DNA of 12,025 bases from an uncultured Bacilli bacterium (GTDB lineage: Bacteria; Bacillota_I; Bacilli_A; RFN20; CAG-826): contig CAKPJO010000034.1 of assembly GCA_934162685.1 (NCBI GenBank), positions 1-12,025 on the forward strand. Reading direction: 5' to 3'. Of the stretch, positions 1 to 6,472 are shown in pieces (position 1 is the first letter of the stretch; every line of letters starts with the position of its first letter). The notes under the pieces were generated by a model. The model was not told the origin of the DNA and did not search any database. It was given only the letters and a program-made list of their open reading frames with translations. The position numbers were made by a program, and so were the translations under genes.

Positions 1-1
1 G

Positions 2-340
2 ATTTATAAAGCTAAGAATGTTACTATTGAGTCAGTTGAAACTAAACATATCTCTAATAGCCGTAGTTATTTTGTTTATTCTCCTTTAGAAAAATTCTTT
101 TATTCTGGTGATACTTGCTTGTTAAATCAAAAAGCAAAAGAAATGCTTTTTGCTAATAAATTAGACAATATTTATCATGAAGTTAACGATAAAGACTCTA
201 ACTTTCATATTGGATTAAATACAATATGCAAAGAAATACCACTTGAATATCGTAATAGAGTATTTCTAATGCATTTTGATGGCGATTTGTTAATAAAAAA
301 ATGCATTGATGAAGGGTTTAACATAGCAAGAGCAATTTAA
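2..340 (+). CDS. 3' end of a probable MBL-fold metallo-hydrolase (5' truncated by window)
   Basis: An open frame runs from the window edge to a TAA at 338-340, giving the last 112 or so residues of a larger protein. It contains a Gly-Asp-Thr (107-115) after a hydrophobic strand, then IYHEV, a FHIG motif and, near the end, a strand plus LMHFD followed by a GFNIA tail. This spacing of Asp and His residues resembles the C-terminal half of metallo-beta-lactamase-fold hydrolases, where the GDT Asp and the late His bind the metal ions. The N-terminal HxHxDH signature that would prove the family lies outside the window, so substrate and exact subfamily cannot be told. It is followed by a terminator and is probably transcribed separately from tgt. 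An in-frame TTG at 119 is internal and not a credible start. Confidence 0.55.
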   Translation: MYKAKNVTIESVETKHISNSRSYFVYSPLEKFFYSGDTCLLNQKAKEMLFANKLDNIYHEVNDKDSNFHIGLNTICKEIPLEYRNRVFLMHFDGDLLIKKCIDEGFNIARAI

Positions 341-373
341 TTGTTATCTCGTTTTGAATAATATTTTGAGATT

Positions 374-400
374 AGCACCATAGTTGTGCTTTTTTCTTTT
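374..400 (+). terminator. Probable intrinsic terminator after the MBL-fold gene
   Basis: AGCAC (374-378) pairs with GTGCT (386-390) around a 7-nt loop, and a T-rich run continues to 400 (TTTTTTCTTTT with one C). The 5-bp stem is short, so termination may be partial. The T-run abuts the upstream part of the tgt promoter, so the end of one unit and the start of the next are packed together. Confidence 0.6.
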
Positions 401-425
401 GTTTAAAGACTAATAATGGTATAAT
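397..425 (+). promoter_or_regulatory. Extended -10 promoter for tgt-queA-queH
   Basis: TGGTATAAT at 417-425 is a perfect extended -10 element (TGn plus TATAAT). The -35 position is poor: TTTTGT at 397-402 with a 17-bp spacer. This is usual for promoters that rely on the extended -10. The expected start site near 432 leaves only about 20 nt of untranslated leader, too short for a preQ1 riboswitch. Confidence 0.7.
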
Positions 426-452
426 ATATTGCTTACAAGGAGACTTGATATT

Positions 453-1577
453 ATGAAAGATTTTTGGTTAGAAATAAAGCATGTTTGTAAACAAACTGGT
501 GCAAGATATGGAATACTTCATACTCCACATGGCGATGTTGAAGTACCAATGTTTATGCCTGTTGGAACATTAGCAACTGTAAAAGCTTTATCCCCTGAAG
601 AAGTTAAGGCTTGTGGGGCGGGAGTGATTTTAGCTAATACTTATCACCTTTCTTTAAGACCTGGTGCAGATATTGTTGAAAAAGCGGGTGGCTTACATAA
701 ATTTATGAATTATGATGGACCAATGCTTACTGATTCTGGCGGTTTCCAAGTTTTCTCTTTGGCGGAACGTCGTAAAATAACCGAAGAAGGAGTAACATTT
801 AAAAACCATTTAAACGGGGCAAAATTATTCTTTTCTCCAGAAATTGCTATTGATATTGAGCAAAAATTAGGTGCAGATATTGCCATGTCTTTTGATGAAT
901 GTCCACCATATCCAGTTAGTTATGAATATATGAAAAACTCTGTTGAGCGTACTTTAAGATGGGCGAAAAGAGGTAAAGATGCACATACAAGAGAAGATCA
1001 AGCTTTATTTGGTATTGTTCAAGGTGGAGAATTCGCAGATTTACGTAAAATGTGCGCGGAAGAACTAACAAAAATGGATTTTGATGGCTATTCCATTGGC
1101 GGAACATCAATTGGCGAACCAAAAGATGTTATGTTTAAAATGGTGGAATATTCTGTTCCTTATTTACCAAAAGATAAACCTAGATATTTAATGGGTGTTG
1201 GTTCAATCGATTATATTTTAGAAGGAATAGCTATGGGCGTAGATATGTTTGACTGCGTTTTGCCTACCCGAATTGCCCGCCATGGTGCTTTAATGACTTC
1301 TAAGGGCCGTGTCAATATCCGTGATTTAAAATATGCAGAAGATTTCACACCGCTTGATGATGAATGTGATTGTTATTGCTGCAAAAATTATACTAAAGCA
1401 TATTTAAGACATTTATATAAATGTGATGAAACATTTGGAAAAAGACTTCTTTCCATTCATAATATTAGATTTTTAATTCACATGATGGAAGAAGCACGTA
1501 AGGCAATTCAAGAAGACCGCTTTGGTGATTTTAAAGATGAATTTATAAAAAAATATGGAGATAAGAGGGGATTTTAA
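453..1577 (+). CDS. tgt: tRNA-guanine transglycosylase (queuine/preQ1 tRNA-ribosyltransferase)
   Basis: Bacterial Tgt exchanges guanine-34 for preQ1 in the anticodon of tRNAs for Asp, Asn, His and Tyr. The 374-residue protein has the family's usual length. Visible signatures are DSGGFQVF (from D94, the general-base position), GIVQGG (187-192), and MFDCVLPTR with the nucleophilic Asp at 267. The zinc site reads C305-x-C307-x2-C310 and H336 in the SIHN motif. The ATG at 453 is chosen because AAGGAG (437-442) sits 10 nt upstream; an in-frame TTG at 429 lies upstream of that Shine-Dalgarno and before the likely transcript start. The stop overlaps the queA start (TAATG), indicating translational coupling within a queuosine operon. 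RIARHG replaces the more common RIARNG near the active site, a minor difference. Confidence 0.96.
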   Translation: MKDFWLEIKHVCKQTGARYGILHTPHGDVEVPMFMPVGTLATVKALSPEEVKACGAGVILANTYHLSLRPGADIVEKAGGLHKFMNYDGPMLTDSGGFQVFSLAERRKITEEGVTFKNHLNGAKLFFSPEIAIDIEQKLGADIAMSFDECPPYPVSYEYMKNSVERTLRWAKRGKDAHTREDQALFGIVQGGEFADLRKMCAEELTKMDFDGYSIGGTSIGEPKDVMFKMVEYSVPYLPKDKPRYLMGVGSIDYILEGIAMGVDMFDCVLPTRIARHGALMTSKGRVNIRDLKYAEDFTPLDDECDCYCCKNYTKAYLRHLYKCDETFGKRLLSIHNIRFLIHMMEEARKAIQEDRFGDFKDEFIKKYGDKRGF

Positions 1578-2614
1578 TGGATATTAGTTTATTTGATTTT
1601 GATTTGCCAGAAGAGTTAATTGCGCAATCGCCAGCAAAAAAGCGCGATGAATCTCGTTTAATGGTTATTAATAAAGATACAAAAACTTATGAACATAAGC
1701 ATTTTTATGATATTGTTGATTACTTACATGCAGGTGATGTTTTAGTTAGAAATAACACTAAAGTTATACCTGCTAGATTATTAGGCGAAAAAGAAAAAAC
1801 TCATGCTCATGTTGAATTATTATTATTAAAACAATTAGAAAACGATAACTGGGAATGCTTAGTTGGTAATGCTAAAACAGTTAAAGTCGGCACTATCGTG
1901 TCTTTTGGAAACGGCGAATTAAAAGCAGAATGTTTAGAAATTAAAGAAGAAGGCATTCGTATTATGCACATGATTTATGAGGGTGTATTTTATGAAGTAC
2001 TTGATAAATTAGGCAAAATGCCTTTGCCTCCATATATTCGTAAACAATGTGATGATAATTCGCGTTATCAAACTGTCTATGCCAAAGTAGAAGGAAGTGC
2101 AGCTGCTCCAACCGCAGGATTCCATTTTACGGAAGAATTATTTGAAAAATTAAAACAAAAAGGTGTTATTGTTGTAGATGTTACTTTACATATTGGCTTA
2201 GGAACGTTTAGACCTGTAAAAGTAAATGATGTTTTAGAACACCATATGCATTCCGAATATTATGTTATGAGCCAAGAAACCGCAGATATATTAAATAAAG
2301 CAAAAAAAGAACATCGCCGAATTATTTCAATTGGTACAACTTCAACACGTGTTTTAGAATCTGTTATGCAAGAATATGGAACTTTTAAAGCATGCTCTGG
2401 CAATACATCAATATTTATTTATCCAGGATATAAGTATTTAGCGATTGATGGATTAATCACTAATTTCCATTTACCTAAATCAACTTTAATTATGCTTGTA
2501 TCCGCTCTTGCGGGACGCGAATTTATTTTAGAATGTTATAAAGAAGCTGTTAAAGAAAAATATCGTTTCTTCTCTTTTGGAGATGCAATGTTTATTTATG
2601 GAAAAGAAAATTAA
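1577..2614 (+). CDS. queA: S-adenosylmethionine:tRNA ribosyltransferase-isomerase
   Basis: QueA transfers and isomerises the ribosyl group of S-adenosylmethionine onto preQ1-tRNA to make epoxyqueuosine-tRNA. The 345-residue protein is full length. It begins with the family's DFDLPEELIAQ signature, followed by VRNNTKVIPARL, the strongly conserved GSAAAPTAGFHFTEEL, VTLHIGLGTFRPV, and IFIYPGYKY with DGLITNFHLPKSTL. The Trp usually seen just before the Thr-Asp/Ser-Ile-Phe-Ile segment is Asn here (SGNTSIFI). It starts by 1-nt overlap with tgt, with GAGGGG at 1565-1570 as ribosome binding site, and overlaps queH at its 3' end. It acts on the product of Tgt and supplies the substrate of QueH. Confidence 0.96.
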   Translation: MDISLFDFDLPEELIAQSPAKKRDESRLMVINKDTKTYEHKHFYDIVDYLHAGDVLVRNNTKVIPARLLGEKEKTHAHVELLLLKQLENDNWECLVGNAKTVKVGTIVSFGNGELKAECLEIKEEGIRIMHMIYEGVFYEVLDKLGKMPLPPYIRKQCDDNSRYQTVYAKVEGSAAAPTAGFHFTEELFEKLKQKGVIVVDVTLHIGLGTFRPVKVNDVLEHHMHSEYYVMSQETADILNKAKKEHRRIISIGTTSTRVLESVMQEYGTFKACSGNTSIFIYPGYKYLAIDGLITNFHLPKSTLIMLVSALAGREFILECYKEAVKEKYRFFSFGDAMFIYGKEN

Positions 2615-3254
2615 TTATTATTTAGAATCGCTTAAAGAAATAGAAGCATTAAATGGTAAACGTCCAACATTACTTTTACATGCTTGCTGTGGACCTTGTC
2701 TTACTTTTCCAATTAAATTTTTAAGTCAATATTTTGATGTTACTGTCTTTTATAATAACTCAAATATTTATCCTGAAAGTGAATATCAAAGAAGAAAAGA
2801 TGAACTTAAAAAATTTTTAGAATATTTCTATAAAGATTATAACGTGCGCGTAGAAGTGATTGAAACGCCTTATGATAATGATACGTATAACAAAGACTTA
2901 GAACCATACAAAGATCAACCAGAAGGATTAGAACGCTGTAAGATTTGCTATACCAAAAGAATGGATGAAGCGTTTAAGTACGCTAACGAACATAAGTTTG
3001 ATTATTTTACAACAGTTATGACTATATCTAGACAAAAGAATAGCCAAATTTTAAATGCTATTGGTAAAGAATTAGAGAAAAAATATGACTATACAAAATA
3101 TTTTTATTCTGATTTTAAGAAAAACAAAGGCATAGATGAAGCACGTGAAATGCGTATTAAATATAATCTTTATCAACAACTTTATTGCGGTTGTAAATAT
3201 ACTTACCACAAGCAATTTTTAGTAAAAAATCATCAAAAAGAAGAACAAAAATAA
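2598..3254 (+). CDS. queH: Epoxyqueuosine reductase QueH (formerly DUF208)
   Basis: QueH reduces epoxyqueuosine-tRNA to queuosine-tRNA, the last step of the pathway, and is a non-homologous replacement for the cobalamin-dependent QueG. Numbered from the ATG at 2598 (218 residues), the hallmark cysteines are HACCGPC (C30, C31, C34), ERCKICY (C114, C117) and YCGC (C197, C199). In this family these provide an iron-sulfur cluster and a redox-active Cys pair. The PTLLLHACC strand is the typical nucleotide-hydrolase-like start. The start is uncertain: an in-frame ATG at 2583 and TTG at 2577 also exist, but the GGAG at 2579-2582 touches the ATG at 2583 and is about 15 nt from 2598, so initiation is probably coupled to queA. 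The coding region overlaps the queA end by 17 nt. It closes the operon before a hairpin terminator. Confidence 0.9.
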   Translation: MEKKINYYLESLKEIEALNGKRPTLLLHACCGPCLTFPIKFLSQYFDVTVFYNNSNIYPESEYQRRKDELKKFLEYFYKDYNVRVEVIETPYDNDTYNKDLEPYKDQPEGLERCKICYTKRMDEAFKYANEHKFDYFTTVMTISRQKNSQILNAIGKELEKKYDYTKYFYSDFKKNKGIDEAREMRIKYNLYQQLYCGCKYTYHKQFLVKNHQKEEQK

Positions 3255-3259
3255 AGATT

Positions 3260-3285
3260 AAGCGAGTTAAAAACTTGCTTTTTTT
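3260..3285 (+). terminator. Intrinsic terminator of the queuosine operon
   Basis: AAGCGAGTT (3260-3268) pairs with AACTTGCTT (3272-3280), nine base pairs including one G-U, around a 3-nt A loop. TTTTT follows at 3281-3285, and the stem's own 3' TT extends the run to seven T. It begins five bases after the queH stop and separates the queuosine unit from the ribosomal operon. Confidence 0.88.
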
Positions 3286-3402
3286 GTGCTTTGAATTTTA
3301 TTAAAAACATAAATATTTTTTTAAAAAACCTAAAAAAGTTGTTCTAAAAATCAGCCTTATATTATAAATATAATATTTATTCATTAAATAGTAAAAAAAT
3401 GC
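3286..3402 (+). other. AT-rich upstream region of the S10 promoter with A-tracts
   Basis: There is no coding potential here. Runs of five to seven A or T recur at about 3303, 3315, 3323, 3332 and 3346, several spaced near one helical turn, which suggests intrinsically bent DNA. Further A/T-rich sequence, including a run of seven A at 3393-3399, comes directly before the -35 box and could act as an UP element contacted by the RNA polymerase alpha subunits. A weak second promoter (TTGTTC at 3339-3344, 18 bp, TATAAA at 3363-3368) is possible but unconvincing. An 18-bp palindrome inside it is listed separately. Confidence 0.45.
3359..3376. repeat. Perfect 18-bp AT-only inverted repeat upstream of the rpsJ promoter
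   Basis: ATATTATA (3359-3366) and TATAATAT (3369-3376) are exact inverted copies separated by AA. The centre lies about 36 bp before the -35 box. All-AT palindromes arise easily by chance in sequence this AT-rich, so an operator role is only a possibility. Confidence 0.4.
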
Positions 3403-3431
3403 TTGACTATACAATGCGTTTTTGATAAACT
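3403..3431 (+). promoter_or_regulatory. Main sigma-A type promoter of the S10-spc operon
   Basis: TTGACT (3403-3408, five of six consensus) is followed by a 17-bp spacer and TAAACT (3426-3431, four of six). An extended -10 TG sits at 3423-3424. Transcription should start near 3438, giving a leader of about 124 nt before rpsJ. AT-rich DNA upstream fits a strong ribosomal-protein promoter. No other equally good promoter is visible inside the operon. Confidence 0.78.
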
Positions 3432-3437
3432 TTCAAT

Positions 3438-3561
3438 GTTTGATGCTTGCGATGAAGTGCAAGGTTGCTGATACGCCGAAGGCTGTTGTCATGAATGAGG
3501 CGTTCGGGGAATTTACACGGAGCAACGTCTAAGCCTGATTTAGACAAAGGAGGAATTATTC
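3438..3561 (+). promoter_or_regulatory. Structured 5' leader RNA of the S10 operon
   Basis: The leader is more GC-rich than the DNA before it and can form three adjoining helices. P1 is CTTGC (3446-3450) with GCAAG (3459-3463). P2 is GTTGCT (3464-3469) with AGCAAC (3521-3526). P3 is GTCTAA (3527-3532) with TTAGAC (3540-3545). P1 ends exactly where P2 begins and P2 ends exactly where P3 begins, so they could stack. Inside P2, ACGCC (3473-3477) can pair with GGCGT (3499-3503), or alternatively CCGAA (3476-3480) with TTCGG (3504-3508); the two exclude each other. The Shine-Dalgarno AAGGAGG (3547-3553) starts one base after P3. There is no T-run, so an intrinsic attenuator is unlikely. Autoregulation by an operon protein is an inference. 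Confidence 0.55.
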
Positions 3562-3873
3562 ATGGCTAAAAGTAAAAAGATTAGAGTCCGCTTACAAGCT
3601 TATGATCACAAATTAGTCGATGTTTCAGTCGAAAAGATCATTGATGCGGCAACTAAATCTGGGGCCATGGTTGTAGGTCCTATTCCACTACCAACGGAAA
3701 AACAAGTTTATACAATCTTAAGAGCTGTTCACAAATATAAAGATGCTCGTGAACAATTTGAAATTAGAACTCACAAGAGACTAATTGATATTGTTAACCC
3801 AACTAAGGAAACAGTAGATGCATTACGCAGATTATCCTTACCAAGCGGTGTCAATATCGATATCAAGTTATAA
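3562..3873 (+). CDS. rpsJ: 30S ribosomal protein uS10
   Basis: uS10 sits in the head of the small subunit; in bacteria it also pairs with NusB in transcription antitermination. The 103-residue protein has the standard length. It carries the family signatures IRVRLQAYDHKLVD (residues 7-20), GPIPLPTEK and RTHKRLIDI. AAGGAGG (3547-3553) lies 8 nt before the ATG. It is the first gene of the operon and follows a structured leader. Its TAA stop is embedded in the Shine-Dalgarno of rplC (TAAGGAGG), so termination here and initiation of rplC should be coupled. Confidence 0.98.
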   Translation: MAKSKKIRVRLQAYDHKLVDVSVEKIIDAATKSGAMVVGPIPLPTEKQVYTILRAVHKYKDAREQFEIRTHKRLIDIVNPTKETVDALRRLSLPSGVNIDIKL

Positions 3874-3887
3874 GGAGGTAAAACATC

Positions 3888-4574
3888 GTGAAACAAATAG
3901 TAGGACGTAAAATGGGTATGACTCAAGTCTTCGCTACTGATGGAACAATGTATCCAGTTACAGTTATCGAAGTTTTACCAAATGTCGTAACTCAAAAGAA
4001 AACCATTGAAAAAGATGGTTATGAAGCTATCCAAGTTGGCTACGAAGAAAAGAAAGAAAATCGTGCTAACAAAGCTGAAAAGGGTATCTTCGCTAAAGCA
4101 AACACCACACCTAAGTACGAATTAAGAGAACTTAAGGGTGATGAAATGGCTAAATACAACGTTGGTGATTCAATCACTGTTGATATTTTCCAAGCTGGTG
4201 ACGTAATTGACGTTACTGGTACAAGCAAAGGTAAAGGTTTCTCTGGTGCTATTAAACGTTATGGCTACACAATCGGACCTAAAGGACATGGATCTGGCTA
4301 TCACAGAGGCTCAGGATCTTATGCAACAATCGGTAGAACAAACAACCGTATTCATCCTGGTAAGAAATCTGCTGGTCATCACGGTAACAAAACCGCAACT
4401 ATCTTAAATTTAGTTGTTGTTGCAGTTGATGCATCAAAGAATGCTCTCTTAGTAAAAGGTGCAATTCCTGGACCTACAAAATCAATCGTTACAGTAAGAA
4501 GTGCTGTTAAAGCTCAAAAAGGCGCAAAAGTTATTAAGACTTTAGTAAACAACACTACTGCTGCAGCAGAATAG
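3888..4574 (+). CDS. rplC: 50S ribosomal protein uL3
   Basis: uL3 binds 23S rRNA early in assembly and sends a long loop towards the peptidyl-transferase centre. Recognised by the MKQIVGRKMGMTQVF start, KGKGFSGAIKRYG (114-126), and LLVKGAIPGP (187-196). At 228 residues it is longer than the usual 205-212, partly from a C-terminal tail after AVKAQ. The start is GTG, the only non-ATG start I assign in the window, supported by AAGGAGG (3872-3878) 9 nt upstream. The loop from about 139 to 168 departs from family consensus: two extra residues, SAGHHG where (M/L)PG(H/R)MG is normal, and Arg150 near the position of the Gln methylated by PrmB in E. coli. TAG is followed in frame by TGA, a tandem stop. 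Confidence 0.97.
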   Translation: MKQIVGRKMGMTQVFATDGTMYPVTVIEVLPNVVTQKKTIEKDGYEAIQVGYEEKKENRANKAEKGIFAKANTTPKYELRELKGDEMAKYNVGDSITVDIFQAGDVIDVTGTSKGKGFSGAIKRYGYTIGPKGHGSGYHRGSGSYATIGRTNNRIHPGKKSAGHHGNKTATILNLVVVAVDASKNALLVKGAIPGPTKSIVTVRSAVKAQKGAKVIKTLVNNTTAAAE

Positions 4575-4586
4575 TGAGGTATAACT

Positions 4587-5231
4587 ATGGCAGAGAAAGT
4601 AAAGAACGTTAAGGTTCCAGTCGTATCTATGACTGGCGAAAATGTTTCAAATATGTTACTTAAAGGTGAAGTATTTAACATTGAACCTAATAAATCAGTT
4701 ATGTTTGATGCTGTTCAAGTTTATCAAGCTAACAAACGTCAAGCTACTGCAAAAACTAAAGTTCGTTCTGAAGTTAGCGGCGGCGGTAAAAAACCATGGA
4801 AACAAAAAGGTACAGGTCGTGCTCGTGCAGGATCTAGCCGTTCCCCAATCTGGGTTGGCGGTGGTACCGTATTTGGACCAGATGGAAGACAAAACTACTC
4901 ATTATCAATGAATAAAGCAGCTCATAACTTAGCTCTTCGTTCAGCTTTATCTTTAAAAGTAAAAGAAAAAGCAGTTGTTGTATTTGATAAATTAGATTTA
5001 GCAGATGCAAAAACAAAAAATATGGTTAGTGTTTTAAAAGCAGTTAACGCTGGTAAGAAAGTCCTAATCGTATTAGATGAAGAAAATGAAAATGTTATTA
5101 AGGCTGCAAGAAATATTCCTGGTACAATGATTGTTCCAACTGATAATGTTTGTGTTTATGACTTATTAAATGTTGATACTGTCGTTGCAACAAAGGCAGC
5201 TATCAAAGCAGTTGAGGAGGCACTTAAATAA
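4587..5231 (+). CDS. rplD: 50S ribosomal protein uL4
   Basis: uL4 is an early-assembly 23S rRNA binder whose extended loop lines the nascent-peptide exit tunnel beside uL22. The 214-residue protein shows the tunnel-loop signature GGGKKPWKQKGTGRARAGSS (65-84), then RSPIWVGGGTVFGP. RAGSSRSP replaces the commoner RQGSIRSP, a variant I recall from other low-GC Gram-positive lineages. The C-terminal domain has VLIVLDEENENVIKAARNI, typical of the family. The ribosome binding site GAGGT (4576-4580) is weak, suggesting reliance on coupling to rplC 12 nt upstream. The stop overlaps the rplW start (TAATG). In E. coli this protein autoregulates the S10 operon; whether it does so here cannot be told from sequence. 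Confidence 0.97.
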   Translation: MAEKVKNVKVPVVSMTGENVSNMLLKGEVFNIEPNKSVMFDAVQVYQANKRQATAKTKVRSEVSGGGKKPWKQKGTGRARAGSSRSPIWVGGGTVFGPDGRQNYSLSMNKAAHNLALRSALSLKVKEKAVVVFDKLDLADAKTKNMVSVLKAVNAGKKVLIVLDEENENVIKAARNIPGTMIVPTDNVCVYDLLNVDTVVATKAAIKAVEEALK

Positions 5232-5569
5232 TGGCAAAGAAAACTCAAGAAGCCGCAGAAAAGCGCTTCACAAAACCAACTCCAAAACAAGTTGATGTCA
5301 TTGTTCGTCCAGTTATCACTGAAAAATCAATGGCTATGGCTCAAAACCAAAATAAAATTGTTGTTGAAGTATTAAAGTCAGCTAATCGTGCTGAAATCAA
5401 AATGGCTTTCGAATCAGTATTCCAAGTCAAAGTAAAAGAAGTCAACATTATTAACGTTGATGCAAAAGCAGCTAAAAGAGGCACACGTTATCCTGGTATG
5501 ATTCCTGGATACAAAAAAGCAATTGTTACACTTGCTGATGGTGAAGCCTTAGATTTATTCAAAGAATAG
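5231..5569 (+). CDS. rplW: 50S ribosomal protein uL23
   Basis: uL23 lies at the tunnel exit and is the docking site for trigger factor and the signal recognition particle. The core begins at about residue 21 with VDVIVRPVITEKSM and continues to the KKAIVTLADGE strand and DLFKE terminus. At 112 residues it has a lysine-rich N-terminal extension of about 18 residues beyond the usual start near the DVI(I/V)RP strand. The ATG at 5231 is supported by the 1-nt overlap with rplD and by GAGGAGG (5214-5220) inside rplD, 10 nt upstream. The 50-nt gap after it is the longest within the operon. Confidence 0.96.
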   Translation: MAKKTQEAAEKRFTKPTPKQVDVIVRPVITEKSMAMAQNQNKIVVEVLKSANRAEIKMAFESVFQVKVKEVNIINVDAKAAKRGTRYPGMIPGYKKAIVTLADGEALDLFKE

Positions 5570-5586
5570 TCCTTTATATATAAGGA
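5570..5586 (+). other. Small hairpin between rplW and rplB
   Basis: TCCTT (5570-5574) and AAGGA (5582-5586) pair around TATATAT, starting one base after the rplW stop codon. No T-run follows, so it is not an intrinsic terminator. The 5' arm is complementary to Shine-Dalgarno-like AGGA, and the rplB site AGGAG (5606-5610) is only 20 nt further on, so it could in principle compete for TCCTT. A processing or coupling-break role is conjecture. Confidence 0.35.
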
Positions 5587-5619
5587 TATAGAAAAATTTA
5601 AATATAGGAGAAAGATATT

Positions 5620-6450
5620 ATGTCAATTAGAACATACAAACCGACGACTCCAAGCCGTCGCCAAATGACAAACTCGACATTTGAAGAAATTACAACAAGT
5701 ACTCCTGAAAAAAGTTTATTAGTTAGCATTAAGAAAACTGGTGGTCGTAATAACAATGGCCGCATCACAACTCGCCATATTGGTGGAGGAAATAAACGTA
5801 AGTACCGTCTTGTTGACTTCAAGAGAGTTAAAGATGGAATCTCTGCAACAGTTGCTACTGTTGAATACGATCCAAATAGAAATGCAAATATTTGCTTAAT
5901 CAACTACGTTGATGGTACAAAGTCTTACATCATTGCTCCAAAAGGAATCAAAGTTGGAGACAAAGTAGTATCTGGCGAAGCAGTTGATATTAAAGTTGGT
6001 AATGCCATGAACATTGGTAATATCCCTGAAGGTACCTTAGTTCATAACGTTGAACTTTATCCTGGCAAAGGCGGTCAATTATGCCGTGCTGCTGGTACAA
6101 GTGCTCAAGTTCTTGGTAAAGAAGGAAAATATGTTATTATCCGTTTAGCAAGTTCTGAAGTTCGTAAAGTATTAAATACTTGCCGCGCTACAGTTGGTGA
6201 AGTTGGTAATGAAGATTGGAACTTAGTCAACTTAGGTAAAGCTGGTAAAAATCGTTGGTACGGTGTCCGTCCAACAGTTCGTGGTTCTGTAATGAACCCA
6301 TGTGATCACCCACATGGTGGTGGTGAAGGTAAATGTCCTGTCGGACGTGATGCACCTCGTACACCTTGGGGTAAGAGAGCTCTTGGTGTCAAGACAAGAA
6401 ACACAAAGAAAGCATCTAACCGTTTAATCGTTAGAAGAAGAGACCGTTAA
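5620..6450 (+). CDS. rplB: 50S ribosomal protein uL2
   Basis: uL2 is the most conserved large-subunit protein and is needed for subunit joining and peptidyl-transferase activity. The 276-residue protein has the usual length. It opens with IRTYKPTTPSRR, contains GGRNNNGRITTRHIGGG (41-57) and NIPEGTLVHNVEL, and ends with the diagnostic NPCDHPHGGGEG. His230 corresponds to the functionally important E. coli His229. Two Cys flank this region (NPCDH and GKCPVG) where Val and Ala are usual. AGGAG (5606-5610) lies 9 nt before the ATG. TAA is followed in frame by TAG, a tandem stop. Confidence 0.98.
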   Translation: MSIRTYKPTTPSRRQMTNSTFEEITTSTPEKSLLVSIKKTGGRNNNGRITTRHIGGGNKRKYRLVDFKRVKDGISATVATVEYDPNRNANICLINYVDGTKSYIIAPKGIKVGDKVVSGEAVDIKVGNAMNIGNIPEGTLVHNVELYPGKGGQLCRAAGTSAQVLGKEGKYVIIRLASSEVRKVLNTCRATVGEVGNEDWNLVNLGKAGKNRWYGVRPTVRGSVMNPCDHPHGGGEGKCPVGRDAPRTPWGKRALGVKTRNTKKASNRLIVRRRDR

Positions 6451-6472
6451 TAGGCAAAGGAGGAAATGAAAC

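Noticed and set aside
429..452. TTG at 429 as an alternative tgt start adding eight residues
   Set aside because: It lies upstream of the Shine-Dalgarno and about at or before the predicted transcription start; the added residues do not match the family.
426..452. preQ1 riboswitch upstream of tgt
   Set aside because: The predicted leader is only about 20 nt, with no hairpin or terminator arrangement, so there is no room for the aptamer.
916..1122. Minus-strand open frame inside tgt
   Set aside because: It overlaps the strongly conserved tgt coding region, has no recognisable domain, and looks like an antisense shadow.
3438..3561. Intrinsic attenuator or T-box in the rpsJ leader
   Set aside because: There is no terminator hairpin with a T-run, and no convincing T-box sequence or specifier arrangement.
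4207..4407. Plus-strand open frame in another frame of rplC, and similar ones in rplD and rplP
   Set aside because: They lie wholly within intact ribosomal protein genes and carry no independent initiation signals.
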